Shown: positions 50,583 to 59,279 of the stretch, piece after piece
Position numbering within the stretch: the stretch's first letter is position 1
Layout of the letters: the number at the start of each line of letters is the position of its first letter
Assembly (NCBI RefSeq): GCF_008040105.1
Contig: NZ_VRMG01000005.1
Span: 124,001-188,000, forward strand
Direction: 5' to 3'
Length of the DNA stretch: 64,000 nt
From: Lacisediminihabitans profunda
Lineage (GTDB): Bacteria; Actinomycetota; Actinomycetes; Actinomycetales; Microbacteriaceae
The notes under the pieces: model-generated
Told to the model about the DNA's origin: nothing
What the model saw: the letters and a program-made list of their open reading frames with translations, nothing else
The model's database searches: none
Position numbers and translations under genes: made by a program

Positions 50583-51362
50583 GTGAGATCAGCCGGCCCG
50601 GCGCGAACCCTTCGCGAGCGCTGCCTGCTGCTTCAGCGGCGGATGCCCGACCACGCGTTCTTCAGCCACACGACCGCGGCCCTGCTCGTGGGCCTCCCCG
50701 TGCCACTTGCCTGGGAGATGGATCCCGTTCTGCACGTGGGCGTCAGGGATCCGCTCCGTGCGCCTCACGCTCGCGGGCTCGCCGGCCATCGGCTTCGCAT
50801 CGAACACGGCGAGATTTCTCGGCGAGGCGGAATCCGTCTCACGGCGGTAGTTCGAACCTGGTGCGATCTCGCCGACCTGCTCACGCTGCCCGATCTCGTG
50901 GCCGCCGGGGACCACATCATCCACTGGCGACAGCCGCTTGCCACCAGGGAGCAGCTCGAACTCGCCGTCGCGTCGCGCATCGGGCGCCGCGGGCTGAAGG
51001 TGCTCCGGCGAGCTCTTCAGATGCTCAGCGATCGCGCGGAGTCGCCGCCGGAATCACACCTCCGGGTGCTCCTGCTGCTTGCGGGGTTTCCCGAGCCTCG
51101 GGTCAATCACACTGTCACCGATCAATTCGGGGAGTTCGTGGGTCGCACGGATCTCATCCTTGACGCCGAGAAGATCATCCTGGAATACCAGGGCGACTAT
51201 CACCGGCCCGGGAAGCGACAGTGGCGCGCCGACATGACGCGCCGGTCGCGTCCTGAGGCGCTGGGCTGGCGAGTGATGGAGCTGAACGCCGACGATCTGA
51301 AGGACCCGATCGAGCTTGTGGCGCGCATCCGTGCCGTTGCCGCGCTGCCTCGCTCATCCTGA
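50583..51362 (+). CDS. DUF559 (Vsr-like fold) endonuclease-domain protein
   Basis: 259 residues, GTG at 50583. N-terminal half is a helical/winged part (SHTTAALLVGLPVPLA, TAVVRTWCDLADLL), like the AbiEi-type domain found fused to DUF559. The C-terminal half has FVGRTDLILDAEKIILEYQGDYHRPGKRQWRADMTRRSRPEALGWRVMELNADDL: D, then E-Y-Q, the modified PD-(D/E)xK layout of Vsr-related proteins. Gene families of this type occur in many copies in Microbacteriaceae. Role unknown; possibly DNA repair or part of a mobile cassette. Flanked by hairpins A and B. Confidence 0.75.
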   Translation: MRSAGPARTLRERCLLLQRRMPDHAFFSHTTAALLVGLPVPLAWEMDPVLHVGVRDPLRAPHARGLAGHRLRIEHGEISRRGGIRLTAVVRTWCDLADLLTLPDLVAAGDHIIHWRQPLATREQLELAVASRIGRRGLKVLRRALQMLSDRAESPPESHLRVLLLLAGFPEPRVNHTVTDQFGEFVGRTDLILDAEKIILEYQGDYHRPGKRQWRADMTRRSRPEALGWRVMELNADDLKDPIELVARIRAVAALPRSS

Positions 51363-51433
51363 GAACTGGCGTGATGGCGGCGCGCGAGGCTGTGTGCGCG
51401 CGGCGCAGCGGGCGCGGCCGCGGGTGCTGGCCG

Positions 51434-51490
51434 TGAGGTGCCCAGTCTTGCCGGTATGCCGCCCGTGACGCGACAATTCCGGGCACCTCA
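51434..51490. repeat. Hairpin repeat B, right of the DUF559 gene
   Basis: TGAGGTGCCC (51434-51443) and GGGCACCTCA (51481-51490) are perfect arms; inner bases TTGCCG/CGACAA also partly pair. It shares GAGGTGCCCA and GGGCACCTCA with hairpin A. The remaining sequence 51363-51605 shows no gene. Confidence 0.65.
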
Positions 51491-51605
51491 GGGGCGGGCG
51501 CGGGACACCGGAGGGCGGGCGCGGGCGCGAGGGATCGTGCCGAGCGCGCGCGGCTTCCGTGGTCGGGGCAGCGACCCCGACGACCCCTGGCGGGGAAGGC
51601 AGGGC

Positions 51606-53501
51606 TCAGCCGCGCGCCATCGAATCCACGATCACCTGGATCGCCTGGGTGTCCTCGATGGTCGGCGGGATCACGTAGTCCTCGCCATCCACGATCTGCC
51701 GCATCGTCTTGCGCAGGATCTTGCCGGACCGCGTCTTCGGCAGCGCGCTCACCACCACCACGTCGCGGAAGGCGGCGACAGCACCGATCTGGTCGCGCAC
51801 CATGGCGACGAGCTCCGCCGCGAGCTCGCTCTCCACCGGGGTCGATCCGCTCTTGAGCACAACGTAGCCGACGGGTTTCTGCCCCTTCAGCTGGTCGGCG
51901 ACGCCGATGACCGCGCACTCGGCGACGGCCGGATGCTGGGCCAGAACCTGCTCCATCGAGCCGGTCGAGAGGCGGTGCCCCGCGACGTTGATGATGTCGT
52001 CGGTGCGCCCCATCACATACAGGTAGCCCTCACGGTCGAAGTAGCCGCTGTCGCCGGTGAGGTAGAAGCCCGGGAAGGCGGAGAGGTAGGAGTGGACATA
52101 GCGGTCGTCGCCCCTCCACAGGGTGCTCAGGGTGCCGGGCGGCAGGGGGAGCCTGATCACGATGTTGCCCTCGGTGAGCGGATGCTGTTGGTGGCCGTGC
52201 TCGTCCACGATCTCCACCTGAAACCCCGGAACAGGAAAGGACGGGGAGCCCGCCCGCAGCGGCAGTTCCTCGATGCCGCGCGGACTCGCACAGATCGCCC
52301 AGCCGGTCTCGGTCTGCCACCAGTGGTCGACGACGGGTTTGTCGAGCAGTGCGGTCGCCCACGTCCAGGTCTCCGGGTCGAGGCGCTCACCGGCGAGGAA
52401 GAGCGCGTCGAGCGAGCCGAGGTCGTACTGGTCGGCGAGGGCGGCGTGCGGGTCGACCTTGCGGATGGCGCGCAGCGCGGTGGGGGCCGTGAAGAGCACC
52501 TTGACCCGGTAGTCGCTCACGACGCGCCAGAAGGCTCCGGCATCCGGCGTGCCCACCGGCTTGCCCTCGTACAGCACCGTCGTCGCGCCCGCGATGAGCG
52601 GCCCGTAGACGATGTAGGAGTGGCCGACGACCCAGCCGACGTCGCTGGCGGTCCACATGACGTCTCCCGGGTGCACGTCGTAGATGTTGCGCATCGACCA
52701 CGCCATGGCCACGGCGTGCCCGCCGTTGTCTCGAACGACGCCCTTGGGCGCGCCCGTCGTGCCGGAGGTGTAGAGGATGTAGAGCGGGTCGGTGGCCCTG
52801 ACGGGCACGGGATCGTGGGGCGTCGCGGCGCCGGCCGCCTCGTCCCAGTCCCACCAGTCCACGCCGGCCGCGCCCTCGAGCTCCCGGGCGGAGCCGGGAA
52901 CTTCCGGCCGGTCCTTGACGATCACCGTGCGCACCGTGCCACGGCTCAGCTCGAGCGCGGTGACGATCGTCGGCAGGTATTCGACCACCCGGCTCGGCTC
53001 GATGCCGCCCGAGGCGGTCACGATCACGGACGGCTCGGCGTCGTCGAGTCGGGCGGCGAGCTCCTTCGCCGCGAAACCGCCGAAGACGACGGAGTGCACG
53101 GCGCCCAGGCGCGCGCAGGCGAGCATCGCCACGACGGCCTGCGGCATCATCGGCATGTAGATCACCACGCGGTCGCCGACCGACACTCCGGCGTCGGCAA
53201 GCACCCCGGCGAACTGGGCGACCTTCTCGAGCAGCGCCGAGTAGGTGTAGCTCTTCTTCGCGCCGACCACGGGGGAGTCGTAGATGAGCGCCGTGGTGTC
53301 GCCGCGGCCGGCGATCACATGCCGGTCGAGCGCGTTGTAGCAGGTGTTGAGCATCCCGTCGGCGAACCAGCGGTAGAGGGGGGCGTTCGACGCGTCGACG
53401 GCCGCGGTCGGTGCCACGTCCCAGTCGATCGCCTCGGCAGCCTCGAGCCAGAATCCCTCAGGATCGCGGATGCTGCGCTCTGTCGTGGAGCGATAGTCCA
53501 T
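51606..53501 (-). CDS. prpE: Propionyl-CoA synthetase (PrpE-like)
   Basis: 631 residues from the ATG at 53501, with GGGGAGG 5-6 nt upstream; an earlier in-frame ATG overlaps the operator. Acetyl-/propionyl-CoA synthetase family: YTSGTTGAPKGVVRDNGGHAVAM (phosphate loop), HWWQTETGWAI (A5), FYLTGDSGYFDREGYLYVMGRTDDIINVAGHRLSTGSMEQVL (A8), and LPKTRSGKILRKTMRQI with the Lys that is often acetylated. Uses propionate, ATP and CoA. The link to propionate follows from its place opposite gntR-prpDBC. Probably repressed by the GntR protein through the TGTATACA site at 53525. Confidence 0.9.
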   Translation of the reverse strand: MDYRSTTERSIRDPEGFWLEAAEAIDWDVAPTAAVDASNAPLYRWFADGMLNTCYNALDRHVIAGRGDTTALIYDSPVVGAKKSYTYSALLEKVAQFAGVLADAGVSVGDRVVIYMPMMPQAVVAMLACARLGAVHSVVFGGFAAKELAARLDDAEPSVIVTASGGIEPSRVVEYLPTIVTALELSRGTVRTVIVKDRPEVPGSARELEGAAGVDWWDWDEAAGAATPHDPVPVRATDPLYILYTSGTTGAPKGVVRDNGGHAVAMAWSMRNIYDVHPGDVMWTASDVGWVVGHSYIVYGPLIAGATTVLYEGKPVGTPDAGAFWRVVSDYRVKVLFTAPTALRAIRKVDPHAALADQYDLGSLDALFLAGERLDPETWTWATALLDKPVVDHWWQTETGWAICASPRGIEELPLRAGSPSFPVPGFQVEIVDEHGHQQHPLTEGNIVIRLPLPPGTLSTLWRGDDRYVHSYLSAFPGFYLTGDSGYFDREGYLYVMGRTDDIINVAGHRLSTGSMEQVLAQHPAVAECAVIGVADQLKGQKPVGYVVLKSGSTPVESELAAELVAMVRDQIGAVAAFRDVVVVSALPKTRSGKILRKTMRQIVDGEDYVIPPTIEDTQAIQVIVDSMARG

Positions 53502-53524
53502 GAAAACCTCCCCGTTGAAGTCCG

Positions 53525-53598
53525 TGTGTATACACAAGATGCTCTAGTATGGCATATTGACCCTGAATCGGGTCACTATTGTCTAATTTGTATACACA
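53525..53598. promoter_or_regulatory. prpE/gntR-prpDBC divergent control region with two TGTATACA operators
   Basis: TGTGTATACACA (53525-53536) and TTGTATACACA (53588-53598); the shared palindrome TGTATACA has centres 62 bp apart, about six helical turns. A third inverted repeat, TGACCC-N6-GGGTCA (53558-53575), lies between. It contains TTGACC (53557-53562), usable as -35 for gntR, and its mirror is placed to serve as -35 for prpE with CATACT as -10. Each TGTATACA lies near a presumed start site. Confidence 0.65.
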
Positions 53599-53641
53599 GC
53601 CTAGACTGCACGAGAAGTCCGCCGACGAGGGAGATGGGACC

Positions 53642-54304
53642 ATGGCCGTTGCACTGCGCGCGAGCGATCGGGCCTATCTCGTCCTTCGCGAGGAGATCAT
53701 CGACTGGGAGCTTCCCCCGGGGAGCGTGCTCGGCGAGGTCGACCAGGCGGCCAGGCTCGGTGTCTCCCGCACGCCGTTGCGCGAGGCCCTCGCCCGGCTC
53801 ACCGCCGACGGCCTCGTGCGCGCCCAGGCCGGCCGCGGACTCGTCGTGAGCGACATCTCCGTGGAGAACATCCGCGAGCTGTTCGAGGTGCGTCAGTCCC
53901 TGGAGGCGCAGGCCGCCCGGCTCGCGGCGATCCGGCACGAGGGCGACGTGTTCCACCAGCTCGACCTGGAGTTCCGGGCCGTGCCGCAACTGCTCGAACG
54001 AGACGATCCGGCCAGGCACGCCTACTACGGCCTCGTCGAGCGATTCGATCGGGCGGTGGACGATGCGGCGAGAAACCCGTACCTGGTCGCCGCGCTCAAC
54101 GGCCTGCGCACCCACCTCGTGCGCGTGCGCCGCCTCGCGAAGGACAACCCGGTGCGCCTCTCCGCCGCCGCGGGGGAACACCTGCTCATCGTGCAGGCGA
54201 TCGCCGCCCGCGACGCGGACCTCGCCGCCCACGCGACCCACGTGCACCTGCACAACGCGCTGCAGAGCGCCCTTGAATCCACTCGACACGCCCCGACCAC
54301 GTAA
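53642..54304 (+). CDS. GntR-family regulator of the prp genes
   Basis: 220 residues from the ATG at 53642, with GAGGGAG upstream. N-terminal winged helix: YLVLREEIIDWELPPGSVLGEVDQAARLGVSRTPLREALARLTADGLV, the FadR/VanR-type GntR domain. The C-terminal FCD-like all-helical domain (ELFEVRQSLEAQAARLAA, LLERDDPARHAYYGLVERFDRAV, EHLLIVQAIAARDADLAAHATHVHLHNAL) carries His/Asp residues for a metal-bound carboxylate. The ligand may be methylcitrate or propionyl-CoA-related (inference). First gene of the prpDBC operon; it likely controls itself and prpE through the TGTATACA sites. Confidence 0.9.
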   Translation: MAVALRASDRAYLVLREEIIDWELPPGSVLGEVDQAARLGVSRTPLREALARLTADGLVRAQAGRGLVVSDISVENIRELFEVRQSLEAQAARLAAIRHEGDVFHQLDLEFRAVPQLLERDDPARHAYYGLVERFDRAVDDAARNPYLVAALNGLRTHLVRVRRLAKDNPVRLSAAAGEHLLIVQAIAARDADLAAHATHVHLHNALQSALESTRHAPTT

Positions 54305-54313
54305 GGAAGCACC

Positions 54314-55822
54314 GTGAAACTGCACACCGTCCGCACGCACCCCAGCTGCGAGAACCTGCCGCGCGAGGACCAGCTCGCCTGGAAGATCGCCGAGGTCGCC
54401 ACCGACCCGGTGGCCGTGACGGATGAGGTGGCCGAGATGATCGTCAACCGCGTGATCGACAACGCGGCGGTCGCCACCGCGTCGCTCACCCGGGCTCCCG
54501 TCGTGGCCGCGCGGGCCCAGGCGCACGATCATCCGTACACGCCCGGCTCCACGGTGTTCGGCTTCGGCGGCCGGTACAGCCCGGAGTGGGCCGCCTGGGC
54601 GAACGGGGTCGCCGTGCGCGAGCTCGACTACCACGACACCTTTCTCGCCGCCGAGTACTCGCACCCGGGGGACAACATCCCGCCGATCCTCGCCGTGGCG
54701 CAGCACGCCGGAAAGTCGGGCGGCGACCTCATCCGCGGCATCGCCACCGGTTACGAGATCCAGGTCGACCTCGTGAAGGCGATCAGCCTGCACGCGCATA
54801 AGATCGACCACGTCGCACACCTCGGCCCGTCGGCGGCCGCCGGCATCGGCACCCTGCTCGGGCTCGACACCGCCACGATCTTCCAGGCCATCGGGCAGGC
54901 CCTGCACACCACCACGGCGACCCGGCAGTCCCGCAAGGGCGAGATCTCCACCTGGAAGGCCTACGCCCCGGCCTTCGCCGGAAAGATGGCGGTGGAGGCG
55001 GTGGACCGGGCGATGCGCGGCCAGACCAGCCCCACCCCGATCTACGAGGGCGAGGATGGCGTGATCGCCTGGCTGCTCGACGGGCCGGATGCCCGCTACG
55101 AGGTGCCGCTGCCCGAGGCCGGCGAGGCCAAGCGCGGCATCCTCGACACCTACACGAAGGAGCACTCGGCCGAGTATCAGGCCCAGGCCTGGATCGACCT
55201 GGCCAGGAAGCTGCATCGCGAGTATCCCGCCCTCGGGGACGCCGGCACCATCGAGCGGGTCATCATCCGAACCTCCCATCACACGCACTTCGTGATCGGG
55301 TCGGGCGCGAACGACCCGCAGAAGTACGACCCCAAGGCGAGTCGCGAGACCCTCGACCACTCGATCCCCTACATCTTCACCGTCGCCCTGCAGGACGGCG
55401 AGTGGAACCACGAGCGCTCCTACTCGCCGGAACGGGCCGCCCGCCCGGACACCGTCGCGCTCTGGAACCGCGTGGTCACCGAGGAGGACCCGGAGTGGAC
55501 TCGTCGCTACCACTCGACCGACCCGGCGGAGAAGGCGTTCGGCGGGAGCGTCGCGATCACCCTCACCGACGGCTCGACGATCGTCGACGAGATCGCGGTG
55601 GCCGACGCGCATCCCCTCGGCGCGAGGCCGTTCGCCCGCGAGCAGTACGTGGCCAAGTTCCGCACGCTCGCGGACGGCGTGCTCGAGCCCACGGAGATCG
55701 AGCGTTTCCTCGACCTCGCCCAGCGGCTGCCGTCCCTCGGCGCCGACGATCTGTCCGGCCTCACCGTCACCGCCCGGCCGGGACTCCTGGCCGGCTTCCC
55801 CGGCCCGAAAGGACTCTTCTGA
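54314..55822 (+). CDS. prpD: 2-methylcitrate dehydratase
   Basis: 502 residues, start GTG/ATG at 54314, just after gntR. MmgE/PrpD family: [40 protein letters not shown] at the N-terminus, [49 protein letters not shown] (conserved family core), and [38 protein letters not shown]. It dehydrates 2-methylcitrate to 2-methyl-cis-aconitate in the methylcitrate cycle. The stop overlaps the prpB start (TGATG). Confidence 0.95.
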   Translation: MKLHTVRTHPSCENLPREDQLAWKIAEVATDPVAVTDEVAEMIVNRVIDNAAVATASLTRAPVVAARAQAHDHPYTPGSTVFGFGGRYSPEWAAWANGVAVRELDYHDTFLAAEYSHPGDNIPPILAVAQHAGKSGGDLIRGIATGYEIQVDLVKAISLHAHKIDHVAHLGPSAAAGIGTLLGLDTATIFQAIGQALHTTTATRQSRKGEISTWKAYAPAFAGKMAVEAVDRAMRGQTSPTPIYEGEDGVIAWLLDGPDARYEVPLPEAGEAKRGILDTYTKEHSAEYQAQAWIDLARKLHREYPALGDAGTIERVIIRTSHHTHFVIGSGANDPQKYDPKASRETLDHSIPYIFTVALQDGEWNHERSYSPERAARPDTVALWNRVVTEEDPEWTRRYHSTDPAEKAFGGSVAITLTDGSTIVDEIAVADAHPLGARPFAREQYVAKFRTLADGVLEPTEIERFLDLAQRLPSLGADDLSGLTVTARPGLLAGFPGPKGLF

Positions 55823-56715
55823 TGCTGTACGCCACCACCACCGCCGCCGAGAAGCGCGCCAACCTCCGGGCCGCGCTCGCCACCGGTGAGCTGCTGCGCC
55901 TGCCGGGCGCCTTCAACCCGCTCAGCGCCCGGCTCATCCAGGACAAGGGCTTCGACGGCGTCTACATCTCCGGCGCCGTGATCTCCGCCGACCTCGGACT
56001 GCCGGACATCGGCCTGACGACCCTCACCGAGGTCGCGGCCCGCGCCCAGCAGATCAGCCGGATGACGGACCTGCCATCGCTCGTCGATGCGGACACCGGA
56101 TTCGGCGAGCCCATGAACGTGGCCCGTACCGTGCAGACCCTCGAGGATGCCGGGGTCGCCGGCCTGCACATCGAGGACCAGGTCAACCCCAAGCGCTGCG
56201 GCCACCTCGACGGCAAGGCGGTCGTCGACTCGGACACGGCGATCAAGCGCATCCGCGCGGCCGTCTCGGCCCGCCGCGACCCGAACCTGCTCATCATGGC
56301 GCGCACCGACATCCGGGCCCTGGACGGCATCGGGGCGGCGATCGATCGGGCCAAGCAGCTCGTGGACGCCGGCGCCGACGCGATCTTCCCCGAGGCGATG
56401 GCCGACCTCACCGAATTCGAGGCCGTGCGCCGGGCCATCGACGTGCCGGTTCTCGCCAACATGACCGAGTTCGGCAAGAGTGAGCTGTTCACCACCCGGC
56501 AGCTCGCCGATGTCGGGATCAACATCGTCATCTACCCGGTGAGCCTTCTTCGGCTGGCGATGGGGGCGGCGGAGCGCGGCCTCGATACCATCAATGCGGA
56601 GGGCTCGCTCGCTTCGCGCGTTCCCGACATGCAAACCCGGGCGAGACTGTATGAGTTGCTCGACTACGAGTCGTACAACGCGTTCGATAGTTCGGTATTC
56701 AACTTCACCGTCTGA
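55822..56715 (+). CDS. prpB: 2-methylisocitrate lyase
   Basis: 297 residues, ATG at 55822. ICL/PEPM superfamily barrel: LRLPGAFNPLSARLIQDKGFDGVYISGAVISADLGLPDIGLTTLTEV, VDADTGFGEPMNVARTVQTLEDAGVAGLHIEDQVNPKRCGHLDGKAVV. The KRCGHLDGK loop holds the catalytic Cys. It splits 2-methylisocitrate to pyruvate and succinate. The length is typical of PrpB (about 295). Confidence 0.96.
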   Translation: MLYATTTAAEKRANLRAALATGELLRLPGAFNPLSARLIQDKGFDGVYISGAVISADLGLPDIGLTTLTEVAARAQQISRMTDLPSLVDADTGFGEPMNVARTVQTLEDAGVAGLHIEDQVNPKRCGHLDGKAVVDSDTAIKRIRAAVSARRDPNLLIMARTDIRALDGIGAAIDRAKQLVDAGADAIFPEAMADLTEFEAVRRAIDVPVLANMTEFGKSELFTTRQLADVGINIVIYPVSLLRLAMGAAERGLDTINAEGSLASRVPDMQTRARLYELLDYESYNAFDSSVFNFTV

Positions 56716-56750
56716 CGACGACCGGACCACGGAAAATCACAAGGAGCACC

Positions 56751-57863
56751 ATGACCGATCCAGCCATCCACAAGGGCCTCGCCGGCGTCGTCGTCGACTT
56801 CACGGCGGTCTCGAAAGTGAATCCCGACACCAATTCCCTGCTCTACCGCGGCTACCCGGTGCAGGAACTCGCCACGAAGTGCTCCTTCGAGGAGGTTGCA
56901 TACCTGCTGTGGCACGGCGAGCTCCCCGACGAGCGCCAGCTCGCCGAATTCGAGACCCTCGAGCGTTCGCTGCGGGCCCTGGACGACAACGTCAAGCGCG
57001 TCATCGATGATCTTCCGCTGACCGCCCACCCGATGGATGTCGTGCGCACCGCGGTGAGCGTCATCGGTGCCAACGATCCGGATGCCTCGGACTCGAGCCC
57101 CGAATCCAACCTGGCCAAGTCGATGTCGCTGCTGGCCAAGCTTCCCGCCATCGTGGCCTATGACCAGCGCCGCCGTCGCGATCAGCACCTGGTCGAACCG
57201 CGCGACGACCTGGGCTACAGCGCCAACTTCCTGCACATGACGTTCGGCGACGTGCCGGACCTCGTCGTGGTCAACGCCTTCGACGTGTCGATGATCCTCT
57301 ACGCCGAGCACTCCTTCAACGCGTCGACGTTCACCGCGCGGGTCATCACCTCCACCCTCGCGGACCTGTACAGCGCCGTGGTCGGCGCGATCGGCGCCCT
57401 CAAGGGCGCGCTGCACGGCGGGGCCAACGAGGCGGTGATGCACACCTTCGACGAGATCGGCAGTGCGGACAAGGCGGCGGCCTGGCTCGATGCCGCGCTC
57501 GCCGAGAAGCGCAAGATCATGGGTTTCGGCCACCGGGTCTACAAGAACGGCGACTCCCGGGTGCCCACCATGAAGGCGGCGCTCGACACCCTCATCGCCG
57601 AGTACGACGCGCAGGATCTCGGCGACCTCTACGACGCCCTCGAGACCGCGATGGCGGAGCGCAAGAACATCAAGCCGAACCTGGACTATCCGTCGGGTCC
57701 CGCCTACCGCCTGATCGGCTTCGACACCGAGATGTTCACGCCGCTGTTCGTCGCCAGCCGCATCACCGGCTGGACCGCGCACATCATGGAACAACTCGGC
57801 TCGAACGCGCTCATCCGACCCCTGAGCCTGTACAACGGACCGGACGAGCGACACCTCGACTGA
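56751..57863 (+). CDS. prpC: 2-methylcitrate synthase
   Basis: 370 residues, ATG at 56751 with AAGGAG. Citrate-synthase family: GLAGVVVDFTAVSKVNPDTNSLLYRGYPVQELATKCSFEEVAYLLWHGELP at the N-terminus (methylcitrate synthase type), LYAEHSFNASTFTARVITSTLADLYSAVVGAIGALKGALHGGANEAVM (catalytic His), KIMGFGHRVYKNGDSR (second His) and the Asp in the C-terminal YPSGPAYRLIGFDTEMFTPLFVASRITGWTAHI. Condenses propionyl-CoA with oxaloacetate. Position after prpD and prpB supports the assignment over citrate synthase. Confidence 0.95.
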   Translation: MTDPAIHKGLAGVVVDFTAVSKVNPDTNSLLYRGYPVQELATKCSFEEVAYLLWHGELPDERQLAEFETLERSLRALDDNVKRVIDDLPLTAHPMDVVRTAVSVIGANDPDASDSSPESNLAKSMSLLAKLPAIVAYDQRRRRDQHLVEPRDDLGYSANFLHMTFGDVPDLVVVNAFDVSMILYAEHSFNASTFTARVITSTLADLYSAVVGAIGALKGALHGGANEAVMHTFDEIGSADKAAAWLDAALAEKRKIMGFGHRVYKNGDSRVPTMKAALDTLIAEYDAQDLGDLYDALETAMAERKNIKPNLDYPSGPAYRLIGFDTEMFTPLFVASRITGWTAHIMEQLGSNALIRPLSLYNGPDERHLD

Positions 57864-57864
57864 C

Positions 57865-58434
57865 CTAAACGGGCTGGGGGGCTCCGGCGACCGGGGCGAA
57901 CTCGTCGAGTGCGAGGATGTCGAGACCGGTCTGGACGAGCTGCGCGAGCAGCGCGTCTGACGCGGGTTCGCGCATCACGAACTCGGAGAGGAACAGCGGA
58001 CCCACGATCTGCAGGTACTGGTCCAGGGTGACCGGGCCCACGGTGTCGGTGAAGGCATCGAGGGGCCAGGCTCCGAGCGCGGCGAGCGGCTCCGACGCTG
58101 CGCCGTCCTGGGCGGCCTGATGGATCAGGGTCGCCAGGGCGACATTGGTCACCGGGTCGTGCAGGCGTTCACGGATCGTGGCCAGGTAGATCTCGAGGCG
58201 CTCGCGCGGCGAGAGTCCTTCCGGGCTGAGACCATCGCTGTTCTCGTGGAGGGTCACGGCGTCGCTGATCACGCGTTCGATCGTGCCCCAGTGGGTGTAC
58301 AGCGTGCGCCGTGAGACTTGTGCTCTCGTGGCGAGGCTGGTCAGCGTCAACGGCTCTCCAGAGCGCTCGCCGAGCATCTGGCGGGCGGTGTTGAGCACGT
58401 GGAGCCGGGTTCTCTGCACTCTAGGATCAGACAT
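57865..58434 (-). CDS. TetR-family transcriptional regulator
   Basis: 189 residues from the ATG at 58434, where TATCAT (58441-58446) lies 6 nt upstream; the frame is open further upstream but lacks support. N-terminal HTH: VLNTARQMLGERSGEPLTLTSLATRAQVSRRTLYTHWGTIERVISDAV. The C-terminal ligand domain is helical (LSPRERLEIYLATIRERL, LQIVGPLFLSEFVMRE) with no known ligand. Converges with prpC. Target genes are unknown; the MBL gene lies upstream on the same strand. Confidence 0.88.
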   Translation of the reverse strand: MSDPRVQRTRLHVLNTARQMLGERSGEPLTLTSLATRAQVSRRTLYTHWGTIERVISDAVTLHENSDGLSPEGLSPRERLEIYLATIRERLHDPVTNVALATLIHQAAQDGAASEPLAALGAWPLDAFTDTVGPVTLDQYLQIVGPLFLSEFVMREPASDALLAQLVQTGLDILALDEFAPVAGAPQPV

Positions 58435-58495
58435 CTGCTCATGATAGGCCCGGTGCCCGGACATACCTAGGACTTTCGACCCCCCGTGTTCCGAG

Positions 58496-59257
58496 TCATA
58501 CGCCCCAGTTAATTTCCACCCGTTTGCCCCGCGGCGTGGCGATGAGGAGGTCCGTATCAGCGAACGCCGCCTCCAGATTCGCGCGGGTCTCGGAGAAGTG
58601 AGCCCAGTCCTCGGTGTGCACGCCGACCACCCGTTTCGCGCCCAGCATCGTGGCCGCGGCCACGGCATCCACCGAGGTCAGGGTGAGCGGAGCATCCACG
58701 GCCGGCACGCGCGCGGCACCCGCGTTGAGCACGGCGATGTCGATGGGCGCGAAGCGGTCCGCGATCTGCCCGACGAGGGGAAGGCTCGCGTTGTCGCCGC
58801 TCACGTAGACGGTCGGCTCGCCCGGCGCCTGCAGCACGAAACCGATGACCGGCCCCGACCGGCGTTCCGAGCCGGGCGGACCGTGCAGGGCCGGTACGGC
58901 CGTGATCGTGACCGCCCCGATGTCGAAGGTCTCCCAGCCGTCGAGGCCGATCACGCTCCCACCGAAGAGGTCGTTCGCCGCCATCACCGTGCTGAGCGTC
59001 GGAACGCCCTGCGCGATCAGTTCGAGACCCTCGTAGTCGAGGTTGTCCTTGTGGCCGTGGTGTGAGAGCAGCACGAGATCGACGCGGCCGAGATCGCTCC
59101 GCGCGATGCCGGGGCCGTGTGTCTTCACCAGGGTGGTGGACCCCGGTTCGGCATAGGTCTGGGGCGCATCGAACGTGGGATCCGTCACGATGCGGAGGTT
59201 CGCGTAGTCGAGAAGGACCGTTGGTCCACCGATGTAGGTGATGGCTGTCGTAGACAC
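58496..59257 (-). CDS. MBL-fold metallo-hydrolase
   Basis: 253 residues, GTG at 59257. Metallo-beta-lactamase fold: TAITYIGGPTVLLDYANLRIVTDPTFDAP, then LSHHGHKDNLDYEG, a version of HxHxDH (H-H-G-H-K-D-N), VSGDNAS, and GVHTEDWAHF with later His ligand. Similar to YtnP/UlaG-like MBL proteins. Substrate unknown. Shares an overlapping divergent promoter with the YyaL-like gene (22-bp spacing), with a leaderless start. Confidence 0.88.
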   Translation of the reverse strand: MSTTAITYIGGPTVLLDYANLRIVTDPTFDAPQTYAEPGSTTLVKTHGPGIARSDLGRVDLVLLSHHGHKDNLDYEGLELIAQGVPTLSTVMAANDLFGGSVIGLDGWETFDIGAVTITAVPALHGPPGSERRSGPVIGFVLQAPGEPTVYVSGDNASLPLVGQIADRFAPIDIAVLNAGAARVPAVDAPLTLTSVDAVAAATMLGAKRVVGVHTEDWAHFSETRANLEAAFADTDLLIATPRGKRVEINWGV

Positions 59258-59279
59258 CCTCTGAGCCTACGCTGGAGAG
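59258..59279. promoter_or_regulatory. Overlapping divergent leaderless promoters
   Basis: Core AGCCTACGCT (59264-59273). TACGCT (59268-59273) is 6 nt before the ATG at 59280 (+); TAGGCT on the other strand (59269-59264) is 6 nt before the GTG at 59257 (-). The two hexamers share the TA at 59268-59269, and the layout is symmetric about it. Confidence 0.65.
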
